From NCBI GenBank assembly GCA_003427395.1, contig BFEA01000007.1, forward strand, positions 7,366,312 to 7,400,420: 34,109 bases of DNA, in the 5' to 3' direction. This stretch comes from Chara braunii. Its lineage: Eukaryota; Streptophyta; Charophyceae; Charales; Characeae. Under the pieces are notes generated by a model that worked only from the letters and a program-made list of their open reading frames with translations, did not search any database and was not told the origin of the DNA. How positions within the stretch are numbered: position 1 is the stretch's first letter; each line of letters begins with the position of its first letter. Below, one piece after another: positions 19,531 through 29,483 of the stretch. The translations under genes and the position numbers were made by a program.

Positions 19531-20317
19531 ATTCTGGTAATCCACCCTGCATAGCGAAGATTCTGCCAAAGGTCTTCCTTTTTTGGGCACTTGCTTAAAG
19601 GTAGACTTGGTTATCATGAGAATTTTGAGTGAGCTCACCACATGGGGATTTGTTCTCCATACACTTATAAGCTTAGCCTGAGGATTGACCAGTCTTATGT
19701 TACAGGTCCTCTTGATAATTTCGATTCAGGATTTAGAACATATTTAGTCTGATCCCTCGAGGATCATCTTCTGTTATCACTAATAACAGGTCGGTTGTCG
19801 ATTCGTCGGTCTACGATTCAACTCCAATTCACTCTTGCCAACTCAACCTAAAGGCTTTAGCCATGTGGTTTGAATTGTTTCATTAAGTTTTCACCCAAAC
19901 TTTATTGAATGGCCATTTAACAAGCATATTGAGTATATTATTTTGGAAGGTTGGACAAAGGCTAGGCTTGTATGGCTAAGGGGTGTGAGCGCAAAGAGCG
20001 GTTGAAGTTGACCCCGTGTAGTGTATGGACTTTGGTTGAATCATTGATGTGATTGCAAGTACGTTTGTGGTTCAAACTCAAGCAATTTGAAGGAAGTCCC
20101 ACTGTCATTGTGACAAGTGATCGTATCAAATTAATAACCCATATATATATGAAACTCCGACGAAACAGTTTGTCACAGCCCCTCGTTTGTTGTCCTCTTC
20201 TCCCTCTCTGCCTACGGTTTACCGGGCAGTTCTATTTGACGATATATATACATATACATATATATATACATATATATATGCCTTGAGTGTTCGCGCGGCC
20301 TATTGCGACCGTGCGCA
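19531..20317 (+). other. N3 region between tandem array and tail, no gene seen
   Basis: A small hairpin (GGTGG...CCACC) occurs near 19524-19543. The rest is AT-rich with no reading frame of note, and ends in a TA/CA microsatellite at 20241-20281. It has no counterpart in N1 or N2 in this window. Confidence 0.55.
20241..20281. repeat. (TA)n/(CATATA)n microsatellite
   Basis: Alternating TA with CATATA blocks over about 40 bases, just before the tail segment. Confidence 0.95.
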
Positions 20318-21460
20318 AAGGTTAAACAAACTATGCTTTTTGAGAAAAAAAGAATACCCCCTTTTATCTTTTGCTTTTTCGAATTTTTATAAGTTGGACG
20401 TTGGAGTTGTGGCAGCCGTCAAAGTCAAACTCCTTGATTTCTCTCCAGACCCTGAATAATGGAGCTTGTCTCCAAGGCCACAAGAAATGATTGTCACCAC
20501 AGACCTGAACCTATGTACCACCCACTCTCCGCAGGGTGTCGAAGAGGGTGTGGCTGCCTAGGCGGTTGTCTAGCGTCGAGAGATTAACCCCTCAAGGCGC
20601 GTGTCAGCCGATACGTGAGTGTCGAACGCGACCCTCGAGACCATCGAGGACCGCGTGATTATAAATACTACATAGTACTCCATCGTTGCAACTGCTTGCG
20701 TATGCACGCACTGCTAGTCGATATGAGAAGGTCCTGCGTGCGTATGCACGCATTGATAGTCGATATGAGAAGGCCCTGTGTCCGTGCGGCGTGATTATGG
20801 ATACTACATCGTACTCCATCGTTGCAACTGCTTGCGTATGCATGCATTGCTAGTCGATATGAGAAGGCCCTGCGTGCGTATGCACGCATTGCTAGTCGAT
20901 ATGAGAAGACCCTGTGTCCGTGCGGTTTTACATTAAGTCTTGCATGAGACGTCTGACCAATTTCTGTGTCGAAAGGTTATGGGTTGGATACTGAAGGGAC
21001 TAGGAGTGTATGTTTCGTTTTGTGTGTGTGTTTAAGTTTATGTTTTAGCGTGGTGTATGCTGTGGTGAGTGAGATGCGTCCTAGTTGACCGACGACGAGT
21101 CACGCTTGGGACTTCAGCCCCCCAAATGCGCCGGTTCGCGTGCGGGTCCGATAGAGGCGTGGGACCACGCGTACCTCCTATGCTACAGAGTACGAGAAAC
21201 ACCCTCGGCTGGCCCACCTCTACGATTGCAACTAATTAGCTTCGTACTGTGGATTGGTAGCTCGGCGAGGATACGCCCACCGGAGGGAGGTGACAACTCC
21301 CGCAGGTGGAGGTAAGTTGTACCGCACGTAGGCCCTATCCTGTCATAGGGCTCGCGAGAGGTATGGCTAGCGCACTCGGCCAGAGCGGCTACGGAAGCTC
21401 CATTTGTACTGCGAATCGACCAAATCCTGTGTGATGCCGCCATGAGGGTCCCGCACTGCA
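20318..21460 (+). repeat. N3 tail segment, direct repeat of 13261-14228
   Basis: Same orientation and block order as 13261-14228, and longer because of a private tandem expansion at 20658-20929. The end of similarity (GAGGGTCCCGCACTGCA) marks the present end of N3. Neither copy has a conserved reading frame. Confidence 0.85.
20658..20929 (+). repeat. Nested tandem expansion: 2 x 136 bp, each with 2 x 42 bp
   Basis: Two 136-bp units (20658-20793, 20794-20929) each contain two 42-bp sub-units beginning GCGTATGCACGCA and including TAGTCGATATGAGAAG (first pair at 20698 and 20740). The matching place in N2 (about 13650-13710) has only one sub-unit. The sub-unit carries the palindrome TGCGTGCGTATGCACGCA. 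Confidence 0.95.
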
Positions 21461-21839
21461 GGACTGATGCGCTTGAAAGGTAGCGCTATTGCTGGGGATG
21501 ACGGTTGCCTCCCGTTGTCCCTGGTGGAACGACACGTGGGTTTTGGGGATTTGAAATCTAGGCAAAATCAACAGTTTGTCTTTAGACCTATAAGGCTGAT
21601 TATATGAAGCCTTGATTATCGATTGGAAGTGTTTTTAAGACAGGTGCGACCCCTAGAGATTGGGCTAGGTAGAAGGTAGAATGGTGGTCTAAGTACGTCC
21701 TCTTCAAGATATGAGAAGTATGGACTCTTATAGTGAGGACGAGTTGTGCCTAAGTTAAACAAAATAAAGAGGGGCGATGCTAGTAATATTATCTTGTGTA
21801 GTATGAAAGAGCAGGAAGTAAGGTTAGTGAGATGATAGA
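21461..21839. other. No gene seen between N3 and element D
   Basis: Unassigned sequence with no repeat shared within the window and no plausible frame. It may be the 5' part of element D before recognisable gag, or flanking DNA. Confidence 0.5.
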
Positions 21840-23335
21840 TCAACATGCTGAATGGAGTGTTGCCTCTTCTTAACAGGAAGGTTGAACCAAGAGATTGGCA
21901 AAGATGGCAAAAGGCAATGCCGATGGTGTGGGGAACAGGTTGGCGATTGACGATCTGGTCGAGGCCTTGGACAGGCGAGATGCAACTCGAAGCAATGTTC
22001 TCAAAGTCGAGAGTTTTTTGTTCAAAGGGGAACGGGTATCTGATTGGATGGAGTAGGTAGAGCAGGCTATGGTGGGTCTAGCGGACGTGACAAAATTCCA
22101 CCGCATCCTAAAGTATGTGTACCATGGTCTTCACAAGGAGGTGAACAAGGTCATTGAGGCAACACATGATAGATCGACGAGATTTAAGGATGGTATGCAA
22201 AGGAAGTTCAGGGTGGGGGATGGCCTGCTGACAGCGGGCGATTTAGAAGCAATGAACAAAAATGACTATACCACCGTCGGAGCCCTAGTCAAAGAGTATA
22301 AAAAGAAGGCAAAAGAAAGTCCCAGGGATTTCGGAAGAATAGCAATGTGCTATCTTCCTTGGGCTTTTCAACGCATCTGAGGCTCAAGAGTTGACAAAGC
22401 GAGGTGGGGGTAGCAAAAAGCTCACTTGGGCCACGATCGACAAGGGGGTAGAGGAAGGCGATCTGGACCAAGTCGACCAGTTCCATATGCGCCAGCATAG
22501 GCAAAAGAGGAAGGAGCGTGATGTGGCCGTTACAAGGACTCCAGAGGTAAAACATATTATCATGGATGTACTCGCGGAGTTGGGCTATGGAAAGGACCCC
22601 ATAGTGCAGAAATAGGTGGTAACCACAGTCCAAGGAAGAGGAAAGGAACCGGTAGTGGAGGAGGTCGTCCAGGAAGAGTGGGACGAAGAGGAGACGGTGC
22701 CCCAACACCTCATAAAGGCGCAGCGTAAGCAACGCAATTTGGCTCAAGGCGGGCAAGGCTCCGGGAAGGGGCAAGCGCCCCAAGCATTGGCAGTGGCCCC
22801 ACCGAGTGTAGCAGCACCGTTAACTAGCGCAGGGCCTTCACAAGCGGGGACGCCACCATGTGGACAATGATTGTCCTATGGTCCGATGGGACCCTGGCCT
22901 GTGCTTGGCCCCTATGTGCCACGGGGAGTGGGTGGTCAAGTTCCGCCTGGTCAGATAGTACCCTATTCGGGGCCACAAGCAAGTACAGTGCCACCAAGCT
23001 ACCCAACAACCCACGCCGAACCCATGGCGCCACCTCAATTGCTTGTCCAGCAAGGCTCGTAGGTTAGCGTGGCAAGAGGAGGCAATAAGGAGCAAGGCAA
23101 TCAAGGTCAAGGGGGGCGGGGTGGCGGCGGACGAGGACAAGGCAGGAATGGTGGAGGCCGAGGTGGACGGTGGAATGGCCAAGGTAACCAGAACCAGGGT
23201 GGCCAAGGTAACCAGGAAGGGGGTCAAGGGTGTGGAAGACCTCGCTTCGACTAGCGGAACGCCACTTGCCGACATTGTGACAAAATCGGCCACACTTCAC
23301 GTTTCTACCAAAAGCGGTGAGATGATGAGAAAGAT
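21840..23335 (+). pseudogene. Element D: gag with broken zinc knuckle
   Basis: Three frames together give a Gag protein. Capsid-like segments are FLFKGERVSDWME...VEQAMVGLADVTKFHRILKYVYHG, MQRKFRVGDGLLTAGDLEAMNKNDYTT and LTWATIDKGVEEGDLDQVDQF (about 21930-22500). A charged linker follows (VPQHLIKAQRKQRNLAQGGQGSGKGQAPQ, about 22700-22780), then a Gly/Gln/Asn/Arg-rich stretch (23069-23250). The zinc knuckle at 23267-23308 reads CRHCDKIGHTSRFY: the last Cys of the CX2CX4HX4C motif is Tyr. In-frame stops occur at 22054 and 23252 and before 22616, with frameshifts near 22350 and 22870. The element's 5' LTR is not identifiable. Gag would have packaged element RNA in cytoplasmic particles. Confidence 0.85.
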
Positions 23336-23531
23336 GGACTGATCTCCTCAAATATAGACGGAGATATATACGATTAGTTTGGGGAGTACATCGATCCAAA
23401 AATTCCAGGTTGGACGAGGAAAGAGGCCCTTAGGCGGGCAGCGGAACGAGCAGCGCCACCAACCATGTTTAGGCTGTGGCAGGAAAATGAAGGCCCATCC
23501 TTAAGGGTGGAAGAGGTAGAGTGGTGAAGAG

Positions 23532-24272
23532 GTGACTCAGCAATTACAGGTTGGGGTTAAAAGGGAAGAACCTATAGTCGTCGAGTCAGATGACGAGGAC
23601 ACAAAAGGTGAGGTGGAATTCGTGCCAGACCTCCTGGGCAAGATTGACGACTTATGGGGAAAGATGGGGAGATACCAGCAGAAGTTGGTAACAATGTGTG
23701 AAAAGGTAAAGGTGTGGGAGGCAGAGCTCCCCAAGGTCTTTCTCTATGAGTCTGGACCTGAGTCGGTGTCAGCACGGCAGGGGTACCTTGGAGTGGCAAT
23801 GGTAGGATCAACGCCTAGGTCTGGCATGACTTTTAACCCTCCTACATCGCATGGAAGGGTAGCACAAGCGGCCCGGACCAGAGCCCAGAGTAAGGCAAGC
23901 GCCAATCAAGAGCCTCCTCAAAAGAAGCCTGAGCAAGAGCGAAGAAAAGAGGTCGTGGAGATCCAAGAGGATGACGACAAGGATGAGGAAGATGAGAGGC
24001 TTCGCCAAGAAGAGGACCGGACGGGGGAGCAAATGGCTAAGAAAAGAGGAGTCCAAGAGGAAGTCAAACCGGTTTCGCGCGATAGCGCACCAAAGAAGAA
24101 GAAGTACGCGGTCTGGCTAGAAGAAGGCTTCAATGTGGAGAGAATGGTGGACAGGTTGCTTGAAGGCCATATTGACCTCATGAACCTGAAGGATATCCTT
24201 GCGTTTGCTCCAAGGCTCAGTGATGGGCTAAAGCGAAGGCTTCGCGACGATTGGTGCCTAACGTCAATTTAA
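23532..24272 (+). CDS. Element D: acidic, coiled-coil-prone Gag-Pol linker frame
   Basis: An open frame of 246 residues. It starts near an acidic patch (VVESDDEDTKGEVEF), has a proline-rich middle, a highly charged stretch (about residues 130-175, rich in E, D, K and R, likely helical) and a conserved helical end (KYAVWLEEGFNVERMVDRLLEGHIDLMNLKDILAFAPRL). In this retroelement family such a segment sits between the zinc knuckle and the protease. A one-base deletion near 24241-24249 shifts it out of frame with the protease that follows. It is not a host gene and is unlikely to be expressed alone. The start codon is arbitrary, because stops upstream separate it from gag. Confidence 0.7.
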   Translation: MTQQLQVGVKREEPIVVESDDEDTKGEVEFVPDLLGKIDDLWGKMGRYQQKLVTMCEKVKVWEAELPKVFLYESGPESVSARQGYLGVAMVGSTPRSGMTFNPPTSHGRVAQAARTRAQSKASANQEPPQKKPEQERRKEVVEIQEDDDKDEEDERLRQEEDRTGEQMAKKRGVQEEVKPVSRDSAPKKKKYAVWLEEGFNVERMVDRLLEGHIDLMNLKDILAFAPRLSDGLKRRLRDDWCLTSI

Positions 24273-24520
24273 GTACGATTCTGCCAAAGGAGGCAGAGTG
24301 GGCGGAAACGGGAACTAAAATGGACTGGAAGTGTGTGGCCTGTGGATTGGTAGACCTGATGGTGAGAGGATCTAAATGTTCCGTGATGGTGGATGCAGGC
24401 GGGGAGATGAACATCATCAGGGAGAGGAATGCAATTGGGCTTGGCATGGACATAGACCGTTCAGATTGCGGCATCCTACATGGTGCCAATTGCAAGGCGA
24501 TGTTTTGTGGGACGACCTCG
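24251..24520 (+). pseudogene. Element D: retropepsin-like protease, truncated
   Basis: Continues from the linker after a frameshift: NVNLSTILPKEAEW, then WKCVACGLVDLMV, then the active-site loop CSVMVDAGGEMNIIRE (Asp codon at 24392-24394), then DIDRSDCGILHGANCKAMFCGT. The usual D-T/S-G is D-A-G here, which should weaken or abolish activity. The frame ends where element C begins, at about 24510-24540, so the C-terminal part of the protease, RT and integrase are missing. The enzyme would have cut the Gag-Pol polyprotein. Confidence 0.8.
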
Positions 24521-25290
24521 AATAGTAGCCCGTCAGTCGGGTGAATAGAGGAGTTGTAGGCCAACTCGACATCCCGATAGCCGGGTGGATAGAGGAGTTG
24601 TAGGCCAACTCGACATCCGGCAACCGCTCAACCTAGTCCTTCTGGTCGGGGCGGATGAGAGTGCGAAGGAGTACCTGTGCGGTCTGATGCGCCCTCTCCG
24701 TCTGGCCATCTGTCTGAGGGTGGCGAGCTAAACTGGGCTTGAGAGATGAGCCCCATCGCTTGATGAGCGCCAACCAAAAATCGGACATGAACCGGGTGTC
24801 ACGGTCGCAGACGATCTCCTTGGGGTAACCCTTGGTTCGAATCCAACCGGCGTAAAGAACCTCGACCAACTCCGGTGCCTTGGCATGATAGCGATAAGGC
24901 AAAAACATGGCAAACTTGGTGAGTCGGTCGACCACCGTGAGAATCCCATCCACTCCGGTCTTGTGCTTGGGGAACAGGCCGGTATGTCCATGACAATCGC
25001 TTCCCTTCGCCTCAATGGGACCGGTAATGGTCGTAACTCGCCGTACGGACGATGGTTGCGAGATTTGCAGCGTCGACAAACCTCGCATGACTCGCAATAG
25101 CGCGCGACGTCGTCGAGAAGGTCGGGCCACCAAAATCGCTGGCGAAGTCGGCCAATCGTGCGATTGACTCCAAAGTGTCCGGTGGCGGGAGCATCGTGGA
25201 ACTCGCTAAGAAGCCGTGTACGCAAGTGAGGATCACTTGGTACGCAAAGTAGGCCCTTCCCCCGCGTGTGGACAAGCAAGTACCCCTCTT
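24510..25290 (-). pseudogene. Element C: integrase, 3'-truncated
   Basis: On the minus strand from 25279: LLVHTRGKGLLCVPSD, then the H2C2 zinc domain (EFHDAPATGHFG, CESCEVC), then ELRPLPVPLRRREAIVMD with the first catalytic Asp. A frameshift near 24985 follows. The core continues FPKHKTGVDGILTVVDRLTKFAMFLP, IVCDRDTRFMSDFW (second Asp) and HPQTDGQTERAHQ (Glu). A stop follows RPDQKD near 24633, and the end is scrambled by the 44-bp duplication. Chromodomain, polypurine tract and 3' LTR are missing. All three catalytic acidic residues are still readable, unlike in element B. Confidence 0.9.
24538..24625 (-). repeat. 44-bp tandem duplication at the broken end of element C
   Basis: CGGGTG(A/G)ATAGAGGAGTTGTAGG starts at 24538 and again at 24582, 44 bp apart. 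On the minus strand it encodes LAYNSSIHP of the integrase twice. It lies within 30 bases of the D/C junction and probably arose in the same break-repair event. Confidence 0.85.
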
Positions 25291-26760
25291 GGATCTGGTA
25301 GTGAGAAGGCGCCGGATTAGGGGAGGAGCAATTCGCGTACTTGTCACGAAACTCGAGGTCGGCTTGGTAACCGCGGATGAAGCTGTTCCGCAGGTCATCA
25401 TCGATCTCGAAGGTTGAGTAGACCGCGGTACAATGATCCGGACGACGTGAAAGAGCATCCGCAAAACGGTTCGACTTCCCGGGAATGTGATCGGGAAAGA
25501 AGTCGAACTAGTCGATGAAAGCCATCTAGAGCGATGGTGCTGTTGACGGTGTCTTGGGTCTTGTAAAAGACTAACGGATTGTTGTCCGTTACCCATCAAA
25601 ATTGGCTTCGACCAAGGAGGAAGTGCCGCCACCACTTGAGCGCGTGGGCGAAGGCGAGGAGCTCCTTCTTGCGTGCATTGTCAATGGAATGCACGATGGG
25701 CACTTTCTTGCTGAAATACTCGACCGGGTGCCAGTCCACACCATCATGTTGCTTAAGGAATGCACCAATGTCATAGCCTGACGCATCCGTAGTGACGAGC
25801 GTAGGCAAAAGCGGGTCGTATATCCGCAAGACCTCCGCAGATAATAGCACGGCTTTGAGAGCCAAAAATGATTCCCGCACCTCCTCTCCGAAGTCAAACG
25901 GCCGATCCTTGCATTGAAGCTTGGTCAAGTGGGCCGCGATCTTCGAGTAGCCTTTGATGAAACGCTGATAGTAGCCGGCGAGACCAAGGAACGAGCGGAC
26001 ATCCGTGACGTTCCGAGGCTCCGGCCACTCTTGGATGGCTTGACTCTTGTCCGATAGCGGACTGATCCCCTCCGGTGTGACAAAATGGCCCAAGTATTCC
26101 GGCTCTTGCCGAACAAATTCGCACTTGTCGCGGTTGGCCTTGTACTTGGCGAGGCGGAGCGTCTCCAACACTTGTCGAAGATGCCCAAGATGATCCTCCA
26201 ATGACCGGTTATAGATGAGAATATCGTCTAAGTAGACCATCACGAACCGGTCCAACATTGCACGAAACTCATTGGTCATTGCCGCTTGAAAGGTCGTCGG
26301 GGCGTTGGTGAGGCCAAAAGGCATGACCACCCACTCAAAATGCCCGTACCGCGTCTTGAACGCGGACTTGTAGCGATCGTTCGGCCGGATCGAGATTTGA
26401 TGATATCCCGATTTCAAATCCAACTAAGAAAAATACTTTGCGCCGCCCAATCGCTCAAGAAGATCGTCGATGCGAGGAAGAGGCCCCGCATTCTTGACAG
26501 TTTGTGCGTTGAGCTTGCGGTAGTCGATACACAATCGTAGATCCTTGTTCTTCTTCCGGACGAAGAGAACCAGTGCTCCATATGGGGAGCTGCTAGGGTG
26601 GATCCAGCCCTTAGCCAACAAGTCGTCGAGTTGTGCGCGGAGGACCTCAAGCTCCTCCTCGCTCATGCGATAGATGCAACCTTTCGGCGGCTTGACACCG
26701 GCCTCAAGAATGATCTCGTGAGAGATCCGACACCAAACCGGTAGGTGACTCAAAGATGTC
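25290..26760 (-). pseudogene. Element C: reverse transcriptase and RNase H
   Basis: Starts near [23 protein letters not shown] motifs follow in order: [65 protein letters not shown] and YLDD (26223-26234), then LEYLGH-like EPEYLGHFV and the connection NVTDVRSFLGLAGYYQRFIKGYS. RNase H begins VTTDASGYDIGAF and has KKELLAFAHALKWWRHFLLG, then WVTDNNPLVFYKTQDTVN. Two point stops interrupt it: TAG at 26424-26426 where Lys is expected before LDLKSG, and TGA at about 25596. The frame is lost near 25520. The YLDD catalytic site is intact. The enzyme copied element RNA into DNA. Confidence 0.92.
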
Positions 26761-27800
26761 GGCGAACTCGTCCAGCAACCGCACCACCCGGGGGTCCGAA
26801 GACAAGTCTGTGGGTGAAGCGTCGGCTACCACGACGGTCCGTAGGAAACATAGGCCGATCTCATCGGGCTGCTCGTAAGCGCAAGTCGCCCCGAATGATT
26901 TCGCCGTCACCACTTGGCACCGAATCGATGGGTGCGGTAGAGGAATAGTACACGCCACTTCATCGCCGAAGGCGTCGCGAACGCTAAGAGTCCACCGGTG
27001 GAAGTTGACCGTGTGATCCGCACTTGCAAGCCAAGGCATTCCCAGAATGATGTCGAAGTCCGTGTCGAGAATATAGAATGTCACCGGTCCGCATGCATGA
27101 GGTGCGAAGTAGACCGGTACGACCTCGATGTAACGGTCGAGAAGTTGCTGCGTTTTCCCGTCCGCCAACTAGATCGCCGTCGGGTTTGCCTTCCTCCGAA
27201 CTTGTGCGCCAAGGCCAGCCCTTTGCATAAAGGATTGGCTCATGAAATTGCGAGACGCGCCGCTATGCACCAAAGCGCTGCAGGACGCTTGCCCAACTTG
27301 AATGCGGACATACATGAGCGGTGCGTTGTTGTCATCGTACCGCTGCGTGCGAAACTCGCGGGCCACCTTGGTAGTATACGCAAGGATGTCCCCCACCGCG
27401 ACTTCGTCTCCCGTCGGCGAAGTTGGTGGTGCATAGAAGGATAAGTAAGTGTGGAGATGAACGCATAATGCTGCGCATTGCGGTCCCGGCAAGCGGCCCG
27501 TGGTCGGGAGAGGAAGCCATGCAAAGTCCTCAGACGTGAGCGGGTCCAATACCTCTATGTTGAACTCGCTCGTCGATTCCCGTGCAGCACCACTTGAAGA
27601 CGATATGTCGCCACTGCCGGACGGAGAAGAAACCGCACACACTTCTTGTCCTTAAGCTTGAGTACCCAGCGTAGGAACGAGCCGGGCAGCATAGTCCTCA
27701 AAAGAAAGTAGAAGAGGAGGACTATCGACTTCCGCATGCGCCTCGGAATGAAGGCCGGTTACTCGCGAAGAAACCGGTTCCGGAGGCGTCGAGAGTATTG
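26704..27800 (-). pseudogene. Element C: protease region
   Basis: The minus-strand frame reads VGDILAYTTKVAREF, then VRIQVGQASCSALVHSGASRNFMSQSFM (27220-27310), then ADGKTQQLLDRYIEVVPVYFAPHACGPVTFYILDTDFDIILGMPWLASADH. The loop ALVHSGAS is the retropepsin active site with His in place of the catalytic Asp. The stretch ILDTDFDIILGMPWL is the conserved C-terminal hydrophobic motif. The [13 protein letters not shown] segment leads into RT, but a frameshift near 26720-26750 breaks the join. A stop (TAG) at 27169-27171 splits the protease. About 150 residues upstream of the protease (27550-27800) form a variable linker. Confidence 0.85.
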
Positions 27801-27847
27801 TCGAGTCACTCTCGGCGGTGCTCAGTTTCCCTGTTTGCCCTTGCCTT

Positions 27848-29330
27848 TCAATGGGCAGACCGGTGTCTAATGCAGATCAATGTTGCACCATAGGCAATAG
27901 TGGAATCTCGTGCGCGCCTTGAAGGCTTGCTCGGAGATGCCGTATTGGGACCAAGGGGCTGGAGCTGCTGCGCCGGGCCCGGGGCTAGATTCTTCATCTT
28001 GCCGCGTCCTCGGCCTCTGCCGAGGCGGACACCTTCCCGGGCGGCTGCGAGTCTGTCCCCTTCATAGGCAGACACAGCCTCGCTGGTTTGGTCAAACGGC
28101 ATTGCCTCCGCGACCACGGCCACTCTTGGCCGATGCTGGTCCGTCATCGGGCTTGCCGCAGACGAACGCAGATTCTTCGCCTCCTTGTTCGTAATGATGA
28201 TCTGCGCGGCCTTGTCAAAAAGTTCTGCCGTCGTCGCCAAGGTGTCCTCGACATCAGTCAGGGCATTACTTAATGCCGGACAGGACCTTGAGATTAAATA
28301 ATGGCGGATGGCCTTGAAGCCCATCTGGATGTCTGGGACTGACGTCAAGCGTTGGTACTCGGCGATCGAGTCGGTACTTGGCAGCGTGCCTTGCTCAAAG
28401 ACCATGAGCTTGTCCATAGCCTTGATCTCGGGCGGCTCAACTTGGAACCGCTTGTGCCACGCCGCCTTCAGATCATCCCAACTAATCTTGGTGTGCAAGT
28501 CGGCAGCTACCACTCCGTACTTGGACAAGAGGTTGTCCAACCAAGCCTGGCACGCGCCCCCTGAGCGAGAGTACAAGTATGCGTGGTGCTTGTGTTCTTT
28601 GACGTTGTGTAGCTGCAACGTGAGCTCGAACTTGCGGAACCATGGAATCGGATCTGTCTTCATCGAGTCGCAGAAAATTTCCTGCCCGTCGAACTTTGGA
28701 GCTGTCTCGCGTGGTTCCGGACTCGAGGTGTTGGCTGTGGTACAGATCCGTTGTTCCAACTATTGCGTTGCGGTCTGTTGTGATTGCACGCCATCCTTGA
28801 GGGAGCCGACGTCCATCTCCAATGCGTCGAGACGATCGGAGGTATTGGAAGAGCTTGCATTGGCGGTGGCGACTGGTCGCTGCTCCAGCTGCTGAAGGCG
28901 GCCTTAGACTTGAGCCAGCGAGTCGTCGAGGCTGTGGATATCCTCGTGCTGTGTAATGCATGTAGCCAGGAGGTTTGTGAGATGCGAGAGGAGGAGAGCG
29001 ATCTTGTTTTCGCAATCCTCCAACTTGCCATTCTCTGCCTCGATTTGCCATGCCGCTGCCGTTGTGAGCAAAGTCTGCTCTCCGCTAAATATCTTCTCAC
29101 GACGTTGGTTTCTTTCTTCATCGACAGCCCTTGCTGCTGCCTCGTCATGCTTGCGCTGTTGTTCAAGTGCCAGCAGACGTGCCTGCTCGGCATCCTCTGC
29201 CTTCTTCTTCGCTGCTGCTGCTGCGTCATCAGCCTGTTTCTTCGTTTCGGTACTCCAAACCAGCATCCGGGCCTGATAGGCCTCGTCTGCTTCTCCGGAC
29301 CTCTGGTCCATGACGGCTGTATGTGACCGC
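27848..29330 (-). pseudogene. Element C: gag (coiled-coil head, capsid, zinc knuckle)
   Basis: From the 5' side: an Ala/Glu/Lys/Gln-rich coiled coil (KKQADDAAAAAKKKAEDAEQ, then RKHDEAAARAVDEERNQRRE, about 29060-29260), a second helix (ENKIALLLSHLTNLLATCITQ), then the capsid-like core (APKFDGQEIFCDSMKTDPIPW, WFRKFELTLQLHNVKEHKHH, DDLKAAWHKRFQ; 27980-28690), a Gly/Arg tail and a zinc knuckle at 27855-27896 (CLWC, His, last Cys; CX2CX4HX4C). Stops fall at 28904-28906 (TAA for Gln), about 28757-28762 (TAG for Gln) and within the knuckle at 27867-27869. A frameshift near 27960 precedes the knuckle. The start Met is not certain; MDQRSG near 29312 is a candidate. Confidence 0.88.
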
Positions 29331-29353
29331 AACAGCATATACCAGGCCGGGTG

Positions 29354-29483
29354 CCTGCTGACGTGGTATTCCCTGTTCTGTCGGCTGACGTGGCCTGCTG
29401 ACGTGTCCTGCTGACGTGGACTGCTGACGTGGTCTGCTGGCGTGTCCTGCTGACGTAGTCTGCTGATGTGGCCTGCTGACATG
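29354..29483 (-). repeat. 15-bp minisatellite at the 5' end of element C gag
   Basis: About eight units of the type CCTGCTGACGTG(G/T)NN. Because 15 is a multiple of three, an open minus-strand frame passes through it with a repeating peptide (QQDTSAGHVSR-like). It may be part of the gag leader or of the 5' UTR. Confidence 0.9.

Noticed and set aside
1009-28759. Elements A and C as two halves of one element split by everything between
   Set aside because: Both contain the same integrase core (about 1384-2040 and 24540-25100), so they overlap and must be separate copies.
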